Shown here: positions 19,356 to 28,702 of the stretch, piece by piece | Layout of the letters: the number at the start of each line of letters is the position of its first letter | Position numbering within the stretch: the stretch's first letter is position 1 | NCBI GenBank assembly: GCA_934167965.1 | Contig: CAKPMJ010000003.1 | Coordinates: 199,605 to 263,604 of the forward strand | Direction: 5' to 3' | DNA from: an uncultured Clostridia bacterium | GTDB taxonomy: Bacteria; Bacillota; Clostridia; TANB77; CAG-508 | Length of the DNA: 64,000 nt | Made by a program: the position numbers and the translations under genes | Notes under the pieces: generated by a model | What the model was told of the DNA's origin: nothing | Seen by the model: the letters and a program-made list of their open reading frames with translations, nothing else | Database searches by the model: none

Positions 19356-19780
19356 TATGCACTTCTCACCGCTTTCATAATTGCATCTTCAGTAAATGAA
19401 TATGCCCAACTAGCACCTACTCCAATTAATTCGTCAGGAGATTCATTATTAAAATTTAATTTTACAGCAATTAATTTTTTACCCAATTCTTTGCTTTTAG
19501 CGATTTCGTAATTTTGCCAATTTCTATATCCTATTAAACTTCTATCTTTATGCAATTTATTTGCATCTTCTCCTATTATAACAAGAGTGTAATCAGCCTC
19601 ATTTATTTTTCTACTTAATCCCGCTTTAATAGTAGGTATATTCCAGCTATTGATTTCTCTCGTAGACTTATCATCAAATTCGAATTCAAATTCACTATTT
19701 TTATTCCATGCCTCTAATAAAAATTTGTACCTCCTATCCTTTTCATAATCAAATGATACGAATATTTTCTTTTTACTCAT
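19355..19780 (-). CDS. TIR-like (ThsB-type, MTH538 fold) protein
   Basis: 141 residues. The opening KKIFVSFDYEKDRRYKFLLEAW and the middle segment YTLVIIGEDANK...RNWQNYEIAKSKELGKKLIAVKL match the TIR-like family found as ThsB in Thoeris defence, where it senses phage and makes a nucleotide signal from NAD. No ThsA (SIR2 or macro protein) is near; instead a four-TM protein is coupled to it. Ribosome binding site GGAAGG. Part of the minus-strand defence block; could also be a non-enzymatic adaptor. Confidence 0.75.
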   Translation of the reverse strand: MSKKKIFVSFDYEKDRRYKFLLEAWNKNSEFEFEFDDKSTREINSWNIPTIKAGLSRKINEADYTLVIIGEDANKLHKDRSLIGYRNWQNYEIAKSKELGKKLIAVKLNFNNESPDELIGVGASWAYSFTEDAIMKAVRSA

Positions 19781-19801
19781 TATACATCCTTCCTTTCAAT
19801 T

Positions 19802-20884
19802 TTAATTTACCCATCTATATCTCTGCTTTAGTTCTCCCATCATATTCCATCCTAATTTTCCGTCATGTTGTAATCTTCCTACAACAATGCCTGGATGTAT
19901 ACCATTATCTTTTGCAAATTTTATAATTCGTTCCTTTGTGTAATTATTTTTATCAACAAATTCTTTATATATATTGTCATTCAATATCATATTTTTTGAA
20001 TAATTATCTGCTTCTAATTCCATTTCTTTATCTTCTGTATCTTCAGTATCAATAAAATTTTTAGATTTCTTTGCATGTAACATCAAATGTCCTACTTCAT
20101 GGAAAAACGCAAACCAAAAATGATCATTTGAACAATATCTTAAACTTATCTGAATTAATGGATTTTCTCCTATCCATGTAAATGCTCCTCTAACCTTACT
20201 ATTTGGAACTGCTTCTTCCATTACAAAATAGACTCCATTTTCATTGCAGATTTCTTTTATTTTCTTAAAAGTATCTACATCATCTTTTTTTATTAAACTT
20301 TTAATATCCAATATTGCCTTTTCAAAATTTTCTTTATTATATTCTTCTACATTTTGTTTACGTGCTTCTAATTCACACTTTCTAATCCAAACTAATAATG
20401 GCTCTATTTGATATCCATCTTCTTTAAAAGAGTATTCATAAACTCTGCTTGAATAAACTGACAATATATTCTCTACATTTTTTACACCAAAAAACTTAAG
20501 TAATTCATATACCTTTTCACTTTTTGATGATCTTTCTGGTAAATCTAACCATTTCTTTTTTCTCATAAAATCTATTTGATACTTTTGACATATTTCATCT
20601 AAATTCTCATTTTTCAATTTTTCTAATTCTTTTTCTTTTTCTAAAAATCCTCTATATTTTATTTCATACCCCATTAAAACTTCATAATTTATATTTATTA
20701 CCTTTTCTAAAGCCATAGCCATATCCATTGTTAATAGGACTTTATTATTCAATAACTCACTAACATGTTTTTCACTAACATTTAATCTTATCGCTAATTC
20801 TTTTTGACTTATACTATATATTTCTAATCTTTCTTTTATTAATTCTGAAGTTGGTACAAAATAATTTGTTACTAAACTTCCCAT
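19802..20884 (-). CDS. HTH regulator with ImmA/IrrE-type metallopeptidase domain
   Basis: 360 residues. Xre-type helix-turn-helix at about 13-65 (SQKELAIRLNVSEKHVSELLN), middle helical part, and a zinc peptidase domain with HEVGH at 262-266. Such fusions cleave or sense partner proteins and repress their own promoter. It follows the HigB-like toxin gene (30 bp), which makes it the likely antitoxin of a HigBA-like pair; the ImmA domain would allow induction by proteolysis. Confidence 0.85.
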   Translation of the reverse strand: MGSLVTNYFVPTSELIKERLEIYSISQKELAIRLNVSEKHVSELLNNKVLLTMDMAMALEKVININYEVLMGYEIKYRGFLEKEKELEKLKNENLDEICQKYQIDFMRKKKWLDLPERSSKSEKVYELLKFFGVKNVENILSVYSSRVYEYSFKEDGYQIEPLLVWIRKCELEARKQNVEEYNKENFEKAILDIKSLIKKDDVDTFKKIKEICNENGVYFVMEEAVPNSKVRGAFTWIGENPLIQISLRYCSNDHFWFAFFHEVGHLMLHAKKSKNFIDTEDTEDKEMELEADNYSKNMILNDNIYKEFVDKNNYTKERIIKFAKDNGIHPGIVVGRLQHDGKLGWNMMGELKQRYRWVN

Positions 20885-20914
20885 ATTCTCTCCTCACATT
20901 CTTTTAAAAACTTT

Positions 20915-21241
20915 CTAATTATGATAATTTGTTATTTCCAATATATCTATTTCTTTTATTAAACTCTTATCGTATGGCATTTCATACCCTTTTGGTTTAA
21001 TTATTATTCTCCATTTGGCATCAATACATACAGCGTAGCATCCTTCATAATTACCTTCTAACAAATGGCATCTCTCTGGCTTATCTACAGGAACCATGGA
21101 AAGATTATCTACAGTTTGAAGTGTATTGATTCTTAACATTAATCTTTTACTAATCTCATTATATTCTTTTTTAATATTTTTTTCACTTGATAAAATCTTT
21201 TCTAATTTGTTATTTGGCACATTAATTTTCATATACAACAT
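20915..21241 (-). CDS. HigB/RelE-like toxin
   Basis: 108 residues (or 105 if the second ATG is used; neither start has a strong site). The body INTLQTVDNLSMVPVDKPERCHLLEG and CIDAKWRIIIKP matches RelE-superfamily plasmid-maintenance killer proteins, which cleave mRNA on the ribosome. Positioned directly before an HTH/ImmA protein, the toxin-first order of higBA. The promoter lies in 21,242-21,399, shared divergently with the next plus-strand gene. Confidence 0.72.
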   Translation of the reverse strand: MLYMKINVPNNKLEKILSSEKNIKKEYNEISKRLMLRINTLQTVDNLSMVPVDKPERCHLLEGNYEGCYAVCIDAKWRIIIKPKGYEMPYDKSLIKEIDILEITNYHN

Positions 21242-21399
21242 CTATGCCGTCAAAATATATATTCTCTTTCACTCTGATTCCTCCTTCCTGTTTCTTATTT
21301 TAACACACTTTACCTCAAAGGTAAAGTATTTTTTAATAAAAACTTGACATTTTTTTATTTTTAAGTGATTAATAATAACAATTTGAAGGAGGGTGTCTT

Positions 21400-21690
21400 A
21401 TGGAAAGTTATAGAAAAGTTGGCGATGATATTTTAAAAGAATGGTTGGATTTCAGAGAAGAAGAACTTGGATCACTTACCAGCAAAGAAGATAAAGAACA
21501 TTTTATTTACTTTGAGGAAATAACAACAGATATTCTAAATAATGTTTCTGGTAATAATATTGAATATATAAAATCTCAATTAGAAAAACTTGATGATAAT
21601 ATTATGGATTATATGAATTATTGGTTTGAAAAATATTATAGGAATGTTTTCTGTGATGCTGTAGAATTAATTTCAGGTTGTCTTAGGTGA
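21400..21690 (+). CDS. Conserved ICE-type acidic protein of unknown function
   Basis: 96 residues, acidic, no cysteine motif or membrane segment: MESYRKVGDDILKEWLDFR ... FCDAVELISGCL. I recognise the style from integrative elements of Firmicutes, where it is commonly followed by a small zinc-ribbon protein as here, but no function is known to me. Strong site GAAGGAGGG 7 bp before ATG. Divergent from the HigB-like gene. Confidence 0.75.
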   Translation: MESYRKVGDDILKEWLDFREEELGSLTSKEDKEHFIYFEEITTDILNNVSGNNIEYIKSQLEKLDDNIMDYMNYWFEKYYRNVFCDAVELISGCLR

Positions 21691-21694
21691 TTCT

Positions 21695-21850
21695 GTGAAT
21701 CAATATAAGATATGTCCTAAATGTAAGCGAAAATATACTCAGCATTCCGCTATTTCTAGAGTAGATAATAAAACCAATATATGTCCAACCTGTGGAATAA
21801 AAGAAGCTTTAATCCAATTTATTAAACAACAAAATTCCCCAAGGAATTAA
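21695..21850 (+). CDS. Small zinc-ribbon protein
   Basis: 51 residues from GTG at 21695: CPKCKRKYTQHSAISRVDN, then ICPTCGIKEAL. Two CxxC knuckles 25 residues apart make a zinc ribbon. It starts 4 bp after the preceding stop, so the pair is co-translated. A common accessory of Firmicutes mobile elements, probably a nucleic-acid or protein-binding adaptor. Not long enough for most automatic annotation. Confidence 0.75.
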   Translation: MNQYKICPKCKRKYTQHSAISRVDNKTNICPTCGIKEALIQFIKQQNSPRN

Positions 21851-21870
21851 CTCCCTGGGGTTGAATTTTT
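21831..21870 (+). terminator. Intrinsic terminator overlapping the zinc-ribbon stop
   Basis: Stem AATTCCCC..GGA / TCC.TGGGG..GAATT with one or two mismatches, followed by a T-run. It overlaps the last codons of the zinc-ribbon gene. Confidence 0.8.
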
Positions 21871-21898
21871 TATACTTTATACCACTGCCACATGGACA

Positions 21899-22063
21899 TT
21901 ATACATTCTTAAAATCCAGATCTACAAAGTCATTATCATCTAATATAACTTCTGAATTTTTATACATTTTCATAACTTTGTGCATTGCCTTTTCTTTATT
22001 ATCCGCTTCCACTTCAACTGTCTTTTGTAATGTTTCAGTTATTTCAACCTTATATTTTTTCAT
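21899..22063 (-). CDS. DpnD/PcfM-like small protein
   Basis: 54 residues: MKKYKVEITETLQKTVEVEA, then EKAMHKVMKMYKNSEVILDD and FVDLDF. This pattern is the small DpnD/PcfM family found beside restriction systems and on conjugative plasmids; its role is unknown. GGAAAAGGGAAAG precedes ATG. It ends the minus-strand run that starts with the RM genes. Confidence 0.75.
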   Translation of the reverse strand: MKKYKVEITETLQKTVEVEADNKEKAMHKVMKMYKNSEVILDDNDFVDLDFKNV

Positions 22064-22087
22064 TTTTCCTTTTCCCTTTCATATTAT

Positions 22088-23545
22088 CTAGCTTGTTTTT
22101 ATCTTAAAAAACTTTTCTGAGATAATGCTCTCTATATTTTTACCTTCACAATTAATTATATAGTTTAATGCCTGACACAAATCTTGATCCATTAATGGTA
22201 TTATTATTTCTTGTTTATCTAAGCATACATCTTTACACCTTTTTATTAATGTTTCTTCATCCTGTGCATTTCTTATTAAAAGCATTCCAAACATTCCTCT
22301 ATTTACGCTAAATCTTCCTGATAATTGATCTACCTCAGGATTTCCAACATCTTCACTATAGTTTTTGCACTCTATCATAATTAAGCTAGATGGAATTTTA
22401 TGTATTGTGGGTAATTTATAAAAGAAACCTTCTTCTGCACTGTTTTCAAAAGTAATATCTATCCTCTTTCTTCTTTCATGTATTGGTGTTTCTTTTCTTG
22501 GATTTGCTAAATTAGGATATAGTAAAAATTCTAATATTCCTATTATTAAATCATGATATTCGGCTGCATTTTTTGAACCTGTTGGTATTTTTATTAATTT
22601 TTCTTTTAAATAAGTAGCTATATCTTCCTTTTTTATCCCTTCTGTATTTATTTCTTCATCAACTTTACATCTCTTTTGTTCTTCATTAAAGTCATTAAAT
22701 ATTTTTGGATTTTTATCAACAAAATTTGCAACCCATTCTTTATCCATTTTTTTATGCTTTTCTTTTTCATGTTTTATAATACTCTTTTTAGTCACCCATA
22801 TTCTTTTTCTCCCATCTTTATTGATATGTATCTGTACCAATGAAGTATTTCTTAAAATGTGTTGTTCTTGCAAAAAATTTAATGCAAAATGTTGAATAAA
22901 CTTGCTTGGAGTATACTGATCTGCATAAGAGACAATTAGTCTAGGAACTAAAATTATTTTTTTACCTTCTATAACTAACATATCATCTAATGTATTTTCC
23001 CACGCTTTAGTATTGGGATTCCAAAAAAATCCTGTTTGTACATTAGGTGTCATTTCTATATTATTTAATTCACATTGATATTTAGTATACTCTATAAGGT
23101 CTTTCTTAATTATATTGGCAATCATATCTGAAATTCTATCTCTATCAACTCCTCTCACAAACATTTTTATATCTTGTATTTGATTCAATAATGACTCATG
23201 TTTTTTAGATATATTCAAAATATTATTAAATATTTGTTCCTGAAATTTTATTCCTATGCCATTTCCCCTTGATTCGTTTTTTGATAAACCTAAATGTATA
23301 TCATTAACTTCATTCAGATTCAAAAAAATTTTTCTAGCCTCTAATATTTGCCCTTCTGTTAATAATTCCATAAGATATCCAAAGAAATTATTTAAAGTCA
23401 TATACATTCTATTTATCATTGGAGTATTTGACTTAGATATATATATGGGATCTAAAAAAAGTGGTATATCTTTATCTATATCTATATCCACAAAATCAAG
23501 TTGAAATTGACATTTCCCTAAATTAAGTTTTTCTGATATTTTCAT
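22088..23545 (-). CDS. PD-(D/E)XK nuclease-like protein, unknown defence role
   Basis: 485 residues. The C-terminal part (about 325-425) carries a restriction-endonuclease-like signature: E329, D363 in RIDITF, E392-C-K394 in MIECKN, then Q407. The first 320 residues, helical with basic patches (KRIWVTKKSI), are unlike families I know and could recognise the target. It lies just behind the type III RM genes, but a terminator at 23.58-23.62 kb separates it, so it is an independent unit. Candidate antiphage nuclease; name withheld. Confidence 0.72.
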   Translation of the reverse strand: MKISEKLNLGKCQFQLDFVDIDIDKDIPLFLDPIYISKSNTPMINRMYMTLNNFFGYLMELLTEGQILEARKIFLNLNEVNDIHLGLSKNESRGNGIGIKFQEQIFNNILNISKKHESLLNQIQDIKMFVRGVDRDRISDMIANIIKKDLIEYTKYQCELNNIEMTPNVQTGFFWNPNTKAWENTLDDMLVIEGKKIILVPRLIVSYADQYTPSKFIQHFALNFLQEQHILRNTSLVQIHINKDGRKRIWVTKKSIIKHEKEKHKKMDKEWVANFVDKNPKIFNDFNEEQKRCKVDEEINTEGIKKEDIATYLKEKLIKIPTGSKNAAEYHDLIIGILEFLLYPNLANPRKETPIHERRKRIDITFENSAEEGFFYKLPTIHKIPSSLIMIECKNYSEDVGNPEVDQLSGRFSVNRGMFGMLLIRNAQDEETLIKRCKDVCLDKQEIIIPLMDQDLCQALNYIINCEGKNIESIISEKFFKIKTS

Positions 23546-23574
23546 CTTATATCGCCCCTTTAATTAAATATATA

Positions 23575-23620
23575 AAAAGCAAAATAATCTTGTATTTTAC
23601 TACTAAACTATTTTGCTTTT
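23575..23620. terminator. Hairpin after res
   Basis: Perfect 12-bp arms AAAAGCAAAATA / TATTTTGCTTTT with a long loop; lies 6 bp beyond the res stop on the minus strand. Confidence 0.75.
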
Positions 23621-23625
23621 GTACA

Positions 23626-26280
23626 TTATTTTATATATTGATCTGCTAAATGCTTAAATGTTGAATTAGCTATTATTCTACTAGCAGGGATCAAAACATA
23701 TTTCCATTTTTTGTTGTTAGTATCATCTGCCCATTTTGAAACTAATTCGCAATATGATATAGCTCTTTTTTCTTTAGCTAAAACATCTTCATCTTCTAAT
23801 TGGTTATCTGCTTTAACTTCAACTAAATAAACTATTGATTCTGTTTCTACAACAAAATCAGGTTCATATTTTCTTCCATTATTATAAGTTATATTAAATT
23901 CATTAGGACTTGGTCTTAACCATGTCTTTACAAAATCTGTTTCTCTTTCTAATTGACGAGCTAATAATAATTCGGGCTCACTATCAAATTTTGCTGAACT
24001 AAAAACTCCATTTTTTATTCCATCAAATAACACTGATGTAATTCGACCATCTCTATCTGAATTGTATGGTTCAAATATGTTTTTAATAATGTTATATGTA
24101 TAATTTGATTGTAAATTTCTAGGCTTGTCTGCAAATACTTCTTCTTTTATGATACCTTCATTTCTAACAAAATGTTTCATCATTTGTGAATAAATTTCCG
24201 TAGCCAATTCTCTTTTGTACATCATAACTATATTCTTCATACCACCCACACCATATTTTTCATCAAATGATTTTGTAACCTGGTTTATTAATTTAAATAA
24301 TAATTCGTTATTCTTCTCATAATCTATTTCAGATTTACTTCTTAATTCTTCTACTATTATTTTATTTGGATTTGCAGCATCAAAATTAATAAAGCCTCCA
24401 TCTATATATTTTTCGTCTGAACCATCAATTAAACTTCTCATAAGGATTTCATTGTCTATTGGTTTTTGTGTGAATTTTGTTATATCAATATCAAAATCAT
24501 CAAAATAATATTCTCCCTCTTCTCTTTCTGTCTTGATTTTAGGTATCAATATAAACTTATTAATTGCTTCTTCATGCGTTTTTTTAATATTTTGTTTTAA
24601 CCAATACTCTATAGGATTTTTATTTTCCTCATAGATTTTTCCTAAATCTTCATCTTTTTTTATCTCTGCTTCTATTTCATTTTTTATATGTTCTTCTACT
24701 TCTTCAGTAATACTATCTGAATTACTATTATATATTTGATCTTCAACATTTTTTATTAATAAATTATTTATCTTATTTGTTAACTCATATTTAGCACTTT
24801 CTTCTTCAACTCTAATTGAATTGCTTAATTCTTCATTTATAGGATATTCTATAGCAATTTGTGAAAATGTTTCCTTTTCATTTTCTACATCTTCAACTTT
24901 AATTACATTTCCAGCATTAAAAATAGAGTTGCCTTTTTCTGCTTCTTCAATTATTTCTTTAAATTTATCATGTGCTGTTAGCATTACAGAATCAATTTCT
25001 TTATCTCCTGTTCTTTCTCCATATGGTAATCTAAGTCCTCTTCCTACCATTTGTTCTCTTAAAATTTTAGAACTTGCTGTTCTTAATGGTACTATTGTAT
25101 ATAAGTTGTTTACATCCCAACCTTCTTTTAACATATTAACATGTATAACAATCTCAACAGGATTATCTGCTCTTTCAACATCAAGTAATAATTTAGTGTT
25201 TGCCTCAGATTCAGCACCTGTCTGCTTAGAATTAATAGTAATAGTCTTATTTCTATAATTTCCATTTTCAAATTCGTTTGATTTTATATAATCTTCTATT
25301 ATTTTAGCATGATCCGTATCTTGACATACAACTAACATAAACGGTTTTACTAATCTCTTTTTATTAGCTTTAGCATAAAACTCTAATTTACTTTTTATCA
25401 TCTTATAACACTTTATTCCATCATTTAGCATCAATTTATCTAATGCTTCATTTCCAAAATGATAAAAGTCAATATCAGTTCTTGTTACAGCATATGGTAC
25501 ACGCGTATATCCATCTTTTATTGCTTCTGATAATGGATATTCATAAACTACATTTTTAAATGGCACTTGTTTGTTCTTGATATTTACTATAGGTGTAGCT
25601 GTTAATTCTAACCCTAAAACAGGTTTTAAGTTGTTTATTGCTTCCATTCCTCTATCTGCTCTATAATGGTGTGATTCATCCATTATTACAACTAAGTCTT
25701 TCATCTCTGCCAATTTATCGTAAAATGACATGCCTAAAAATTCATTAAAGGCTTTCATTTTTGTATTTTCTTTATCAAATTTACCTATGTTATATACATA
25801 TATTGTTACATCCGAATCAAATAAAGAAATATTTCTATTTGAATAATCATCATCTGCTATAATCTTAGGTGGTTTACTAAAACATCCTAATCCTTTAAAT
25901 ACATATTTAGGATTGGCAGGATTTCCTAAATCCGCTTTAAGTTTTTCATATATTGTCGTACCTGGAGCAACGACTAAAAAATCCTTAATTCCATAATTAG
26001 TATATAAATAAGATATAAATGCCCCCATTAATCTTGTTTTACCAACTCCTGTTGCTAATGCAAAAGTCAAAGAAATAAAATCTCTTTCAAAATCTGTGCA
26101 TATTGGATATTTTTCATTAATAATTTTTAATATTTCTTCTGTGCTATTGTTTTCAAGTAAATTGGTTTCATTAATTATATCTTCTAAAATTTTTAATGAT
26201 TTTTCTTGAGGTTTTCTTAATGACATTACTCCAGAGATATAATCAGTTGTATATTGTATAAAATTCATATTATTCATCAT
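23626..26280 (-). CDS. res: Type III restriction endonuclease subunit Res
   Basis: 884 residues. Superfamily 2 helicase/translocase: Walker A ATGVGKT at 76-82, Walker B DESHHYR near 200, motif VI-type MVGRGLRLPYG. C-terminal nuclease with EPDFVVE ... VEVKA (PD-(D/E)XK). It cuts about 25 bp from unmethylated, head-to-head sites when complexed with Mod. It overlaps mod by 11 bp. Full length with all motifs, so the system looks active. Confidence 0.95.
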   Translation of the reverse strand: MMNNMNFIQYTTDYISGVMSLRKPQEKSLKILEDIINETNLLENNSTEEILKIINEKYPICTDFERDFISLTFALATGVGKTRLMGAFISYLYTNYGIKDFLVVAPGTTIYEKLKADLGNPANPKYVFKGLGCFSKPPKIIADDDYSNRNISLFDSDVTIYVYNIGKFDKENTKMKAFNEFLGMSFYDKLAEMKDLVVIMDESHHYRADRGMEAINNLKPVLGLELTATPIVNIKNKQVPFKNVVYEYPLSEAIKDGYTRVPYAVTRTDIDFYHFGNEALDKLMLNDGIKCYKMIKSKLEFYAKANKKRLVKPFMLVVCQDTDHAKIIEDYIKSNEFENGNYRNKTITINSKQTGAESEANTKLLLDVERADNPVEIVIHVNMLKEGWDVNNLYTIVPLRTASSKILREQMVGRGLRLPYGERTGDKEIDSVMLTAHDKFKEIIEEAEKGNSIFNAGNVIKVEDVENEKETFSQIAIEYPINEELSNSIRVEEESAKYELTNKINNLLIKNVEDQIYNSNSDSITEEVEEHIKNEIEAEIKKDEDLGKIYEENKNPIEYWLKQNIKKTHEEAINKFILIPKIKTEREEGEYYFDDFDIDITKFTQKPIDNEILMRSLIDGSDEKYIDGGFINFDAANPNKIIVEELRSKSEIDYEKNNELLFKLINQVTKSFDEKYGVGGMKNIVMMYKRELATEIYSQMMKHFVRNEGIIKEEVFADKPRNLQSNYTYNIIKNIFEPYNSDRDGRITSVLFDGIKNGVFSSAKFDSEPELLLARQLERETDFVKTWLRPSPNEFNITYNNGRKYEPDFVVETESIVYLVEVKADNQLEDEDVLAKEKRAISYCELVSKWADDTNNKKWKYVLIPASRIIANSTFKHLADQYIK

Positions 26281-28018
26281 CTTCTATTTCCTCCTCATAT
26301 TCAGGTGGATTAATTATATTTAAATTATAATTATCTTTTCCAAATTCACATTTTGATAACAACATCTCTGGTATCTTTTTTATTCTTATATTTTTATACA
26401 AACCTTCAATACTTTTGTCATATGCAGTACATGCTATTATAAGAAATTCATTATCTTCCATATCAGTTTTTATATTTTCTATATCTTCTTTATTCAAAAA
26501 TTTTGTTGTAACATATAAGTAACTTTTTTCATTTCCTTCAGATTGTTTCCAAAATTTTTCTTTAGATGGATTGTATTTAAATCCTTCATGAATAGCAACT
26601 GCAGATGCCAACATTTCAGCATTATATTCGCTATTAATTATTGGCTCATCAAATAAGTCTTTATTAATTAAAGATGGAGCTAACTCATAAAACCTATATC
26701 CTCCCCCATTTTTCCATTCCACATCTTTTGTAATACCATTCACATCTTCACCATCAATAACACTATTCAATCTTGGAATGCAATGAGTATAAACATGTTC
26801 TCCCATCTCTATTCCTATCCATTTTCTTTTCATTTTATGAGCAACTGCACATGTTGTTCCGCTTCCAAGAAAAGAATCTAAAACCAAATCTCCTTCATCT
26901 GTAGTAATATCAATAATTCTATTAAGTAATAATTCTGGTTTCTTCCCATTTGGAAATTCAACTTTTCCCTCTTTTGTTAAATTATTTAAATTAATTCCAT
27001 CCCATAAAGTTCCTTGAAGATCCTTTTTCATCCATTTATTATCCTTAAATTCTGTAACATCTTTTAGCCAAGTTAATAACCTAAATTTCTCTCCTTTGTA
27101 AAATTGTTCATATTCAATTCCCTTATTTTTTCCTGTCTTTGGCACATATTTTATACTAATAACATCTCCATGAGGTATATCTTTTAATCTTTCAATTACT
27201 CTTGGTCTTATAGAGCTTTGTGGCATTGCAGTAGTATGTATTCTATCCATATATTTATAATATACTTCTTTTTCTGATAAATTCTCCAATTTCGCCACTT
27301 GTGATATTGATAGAAATTTAGGATCAATTCTGTTATAAATCTTAATTTCATTACCATCTCCATCAACTGTTGAGCATAAATATTCTTCTTTTCCCTCATC
27401 ATATAAAACTGATGTATATTTCCAACTTATGCCATTTTCTTTATATTTACATATTAACTCATATATTTCTGTATAAGCATACGCATTTCTAAGCCATTTA
27501 AAGCAATCATATTTCTTTGTATAAACAAGTATATATTCTATGTTTTTCTTTAATCTTTTATCTTCTCCTCCTCCCGATGCACCGGCAATATTTTTCATTT
27601 TTACAGAAATAGTATTTAAATAATTGTTCCTTCCAAATATCTCATCACAAATTACTTTTAAATAAGCACTTTCATTATCATCTATTTGTATAAAAATCAC
27701 TCCATTGTCACTAAGTAATTTTCTTAATATTGTAAGTCTTTCTCTCATTAATGATAACCATATACTGTGTTCTAAATTATCATCATAATGTTCAAAAGCA
27801 GCTCCTGTATTATATGGAGGATCAATATAAATACATTTTATTTTTCCCGAATAATCTTGTTCCAATGCTCTTAAAGCTAGTAAATTATCCCCATGTATTA
27901 ACATGTTTTCTGTATTAGAATCCCCATAAGATTTCTCTTTATCCTCAATCAAAATTCTTGGTTCTATTTCTTCATTTTCATATTTTCCTACCCAAGTAAG
28001 TTCCAATTTATTTCCCAT
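26270..28018 (-). CDS. mod: Type III DNA methyltransferase subunit Mod
   Basis: 582 residues, beta-class N6-adenine or N4-cytosine methylase: motif IV DPPY at 66-69 comes first, then the target-recognition region, then motif I LDSFLGSGTT near residue 385. It gives sequence specificity to the Res complex and protects the host DNA. No simple repeat tract is seen in the gene, so no phase variation. It overlaps the upstream HTH gene by 11 bp. Confidence 0.95.
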   Translation of the reverse strand: MGNKLELTWVGKYENEEIEPRILIEDKEKSYGDSNTENMLIHGDNLLALRALEQDYSGKIKCIYIDPPYNTGAAFEHYDDNLEHSIWLSLMRERLTILRKLLSDNGVIFIQIDDNESAYLKVICDEIFGRNNYLNTISVKMKNIAGASGGGEDKRLKKNIEYILVYTKKYDCFKWLRNAYAYTEIYELICKYKENGISWKYTSVLYDEGKEEYLCSTVDGDGNEIKIYNRIDPKFLSISQVAKLENLSEKEVYYKYMDRIHTTAMPQSSIRPRVIERLKDIPHGDVISIKYVPKTGKNKGIEYEQFYKGEKFRLLTWLKDVTEFKDNKWMKKDLQGTLWDGINLNNLTKEGKVEFPNGKKPELLLNRIIDITTDEGDLVLDSFLGSGTTCAVAHKMKRKWIGIEMGEHVYTHCIPRLNSVIDGEDVNGITKDVEWKNGGGYRFYELAPSLINKDLFDEPIINSEYNAEMLASAVAIHEGFKYNPSKEKFWKQSEGNEKSYLYVTTKFLNKEDIENIKTDMEDNEFLIIACTAYDKSIEGLYKNIRIKKIPEMLLSKCEFGKDNYNLNIINPPEYEEEIEDDE

Positions 28019-28232
28019 TGTTATCCCCCTTATCTTTTTCTATTTCAACTATATCTTCAATATCACAATTTAACACATTACAAATCTTAACTAATGTTTC
28101 TACTTGTACCGATTCATTTCTCCCAAGCTTAGCCATAGCATTTGTTGTAATACCCGCTTTTTCAGATAATTGTGTCTTATTAATCTTTTTGTCTATCATC
28201 AATTTCCATAGTTTATCATAATTTACTTGCAT
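28008..28232 (-). CDS. Xre-type HTH regulator of the RM operon
   Basis: 74 residues; helix-turn-helix at about 18-60 (KTQLSEKAGITTNAMAKLGRNESVQVETLVKICNVLNC). It is the first gene of the HTH-mod-res operon and overlaps mod by 11 bp, a position like that of controller (C) proteins of type II systems. It probably delays or limits Res/Mod expression after entry to a new cell. No clear ribosome binding site except GGAGG at 12 bp. Confidence 0.85.
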   Translation of the reverse strand: MQVNYDKLWKLMIDKKINKTQLSEKAGITTNAMAKLGRNESVQVETLVKICNVLNCDIEDIVEIEKDKGDNNGK

Positions 28233-28349
28233 AAATTATTCCTCCATAAAACGATTTTTTATTACAAAATTATTCTATCATTTTACCTCTTTTTATTCAA
28301 GATTTTCTTGAATATTTCAAGAAATTTTTTCAATAATATATTTTATCCT

Positions 28350-28460
28350 AAACTATACTTTACTAATCTATACTTACCTATCCTTACCTGTGTATACATA
28401 TTGTATACACATTGTATACAAGTGGTTGTCACTTGGTATACCAATGGTTGACCAACCTTT
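28350..28460. repeat. Dense repeat array in a 470-bp intergenic region (origin- or oriT-like)
   Basis: Three copies of TGTATACA with exact 11-bp period (28391-28420), preceded by two direct copies of CTATACTT (28353, 28368). Inverted repeats follow: CAAGTG/CACTTG, GGTATACC and GGTTG/CAACC. The gap 28,233-28,702 has no convincing gene. It separates the RM operon from Rep-like and Xis genes, so a replication or transfer origin, or a multi-operator promoter, is likely. Confidence 0.55.
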
Positions 28461-28702
28461 TCCAAAAAACTCACGTAAAAATTTACTTTTGTGTGAATGT
28501 AAGTGGGCTGTGGGTGGTGAAAAAATAAAAGAATTGACTTCATGTATGTCGGGGGAATTCCCATTTCAAAAACATTTAATCAATTCTATTGAAATTCGAT
28601 ATATTTTTATACTTTATATCTTTAGATATGTAATTTATTATTATTTAATTTTTATTTTCTAATTCATTTGATTTTCGATAGAGTTAGCATTAAATTTTTG
28701 AT

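Noticed and set aside
19355..21241. Calling the TIR-like, ImmA and HigB-like genes one defence system
   Set aside because: Spacing and families point to two units (TIR/4TM and HigBA-like); nothing visible joins them functionally.
28390..28662. Plus-strand frame of 90 codons across the repeat array
   Set aside because: It runs through iteron-like repeats and palindromes, has no ribosome binding site and a hydrophobic composition arising from AT-rich DNA.
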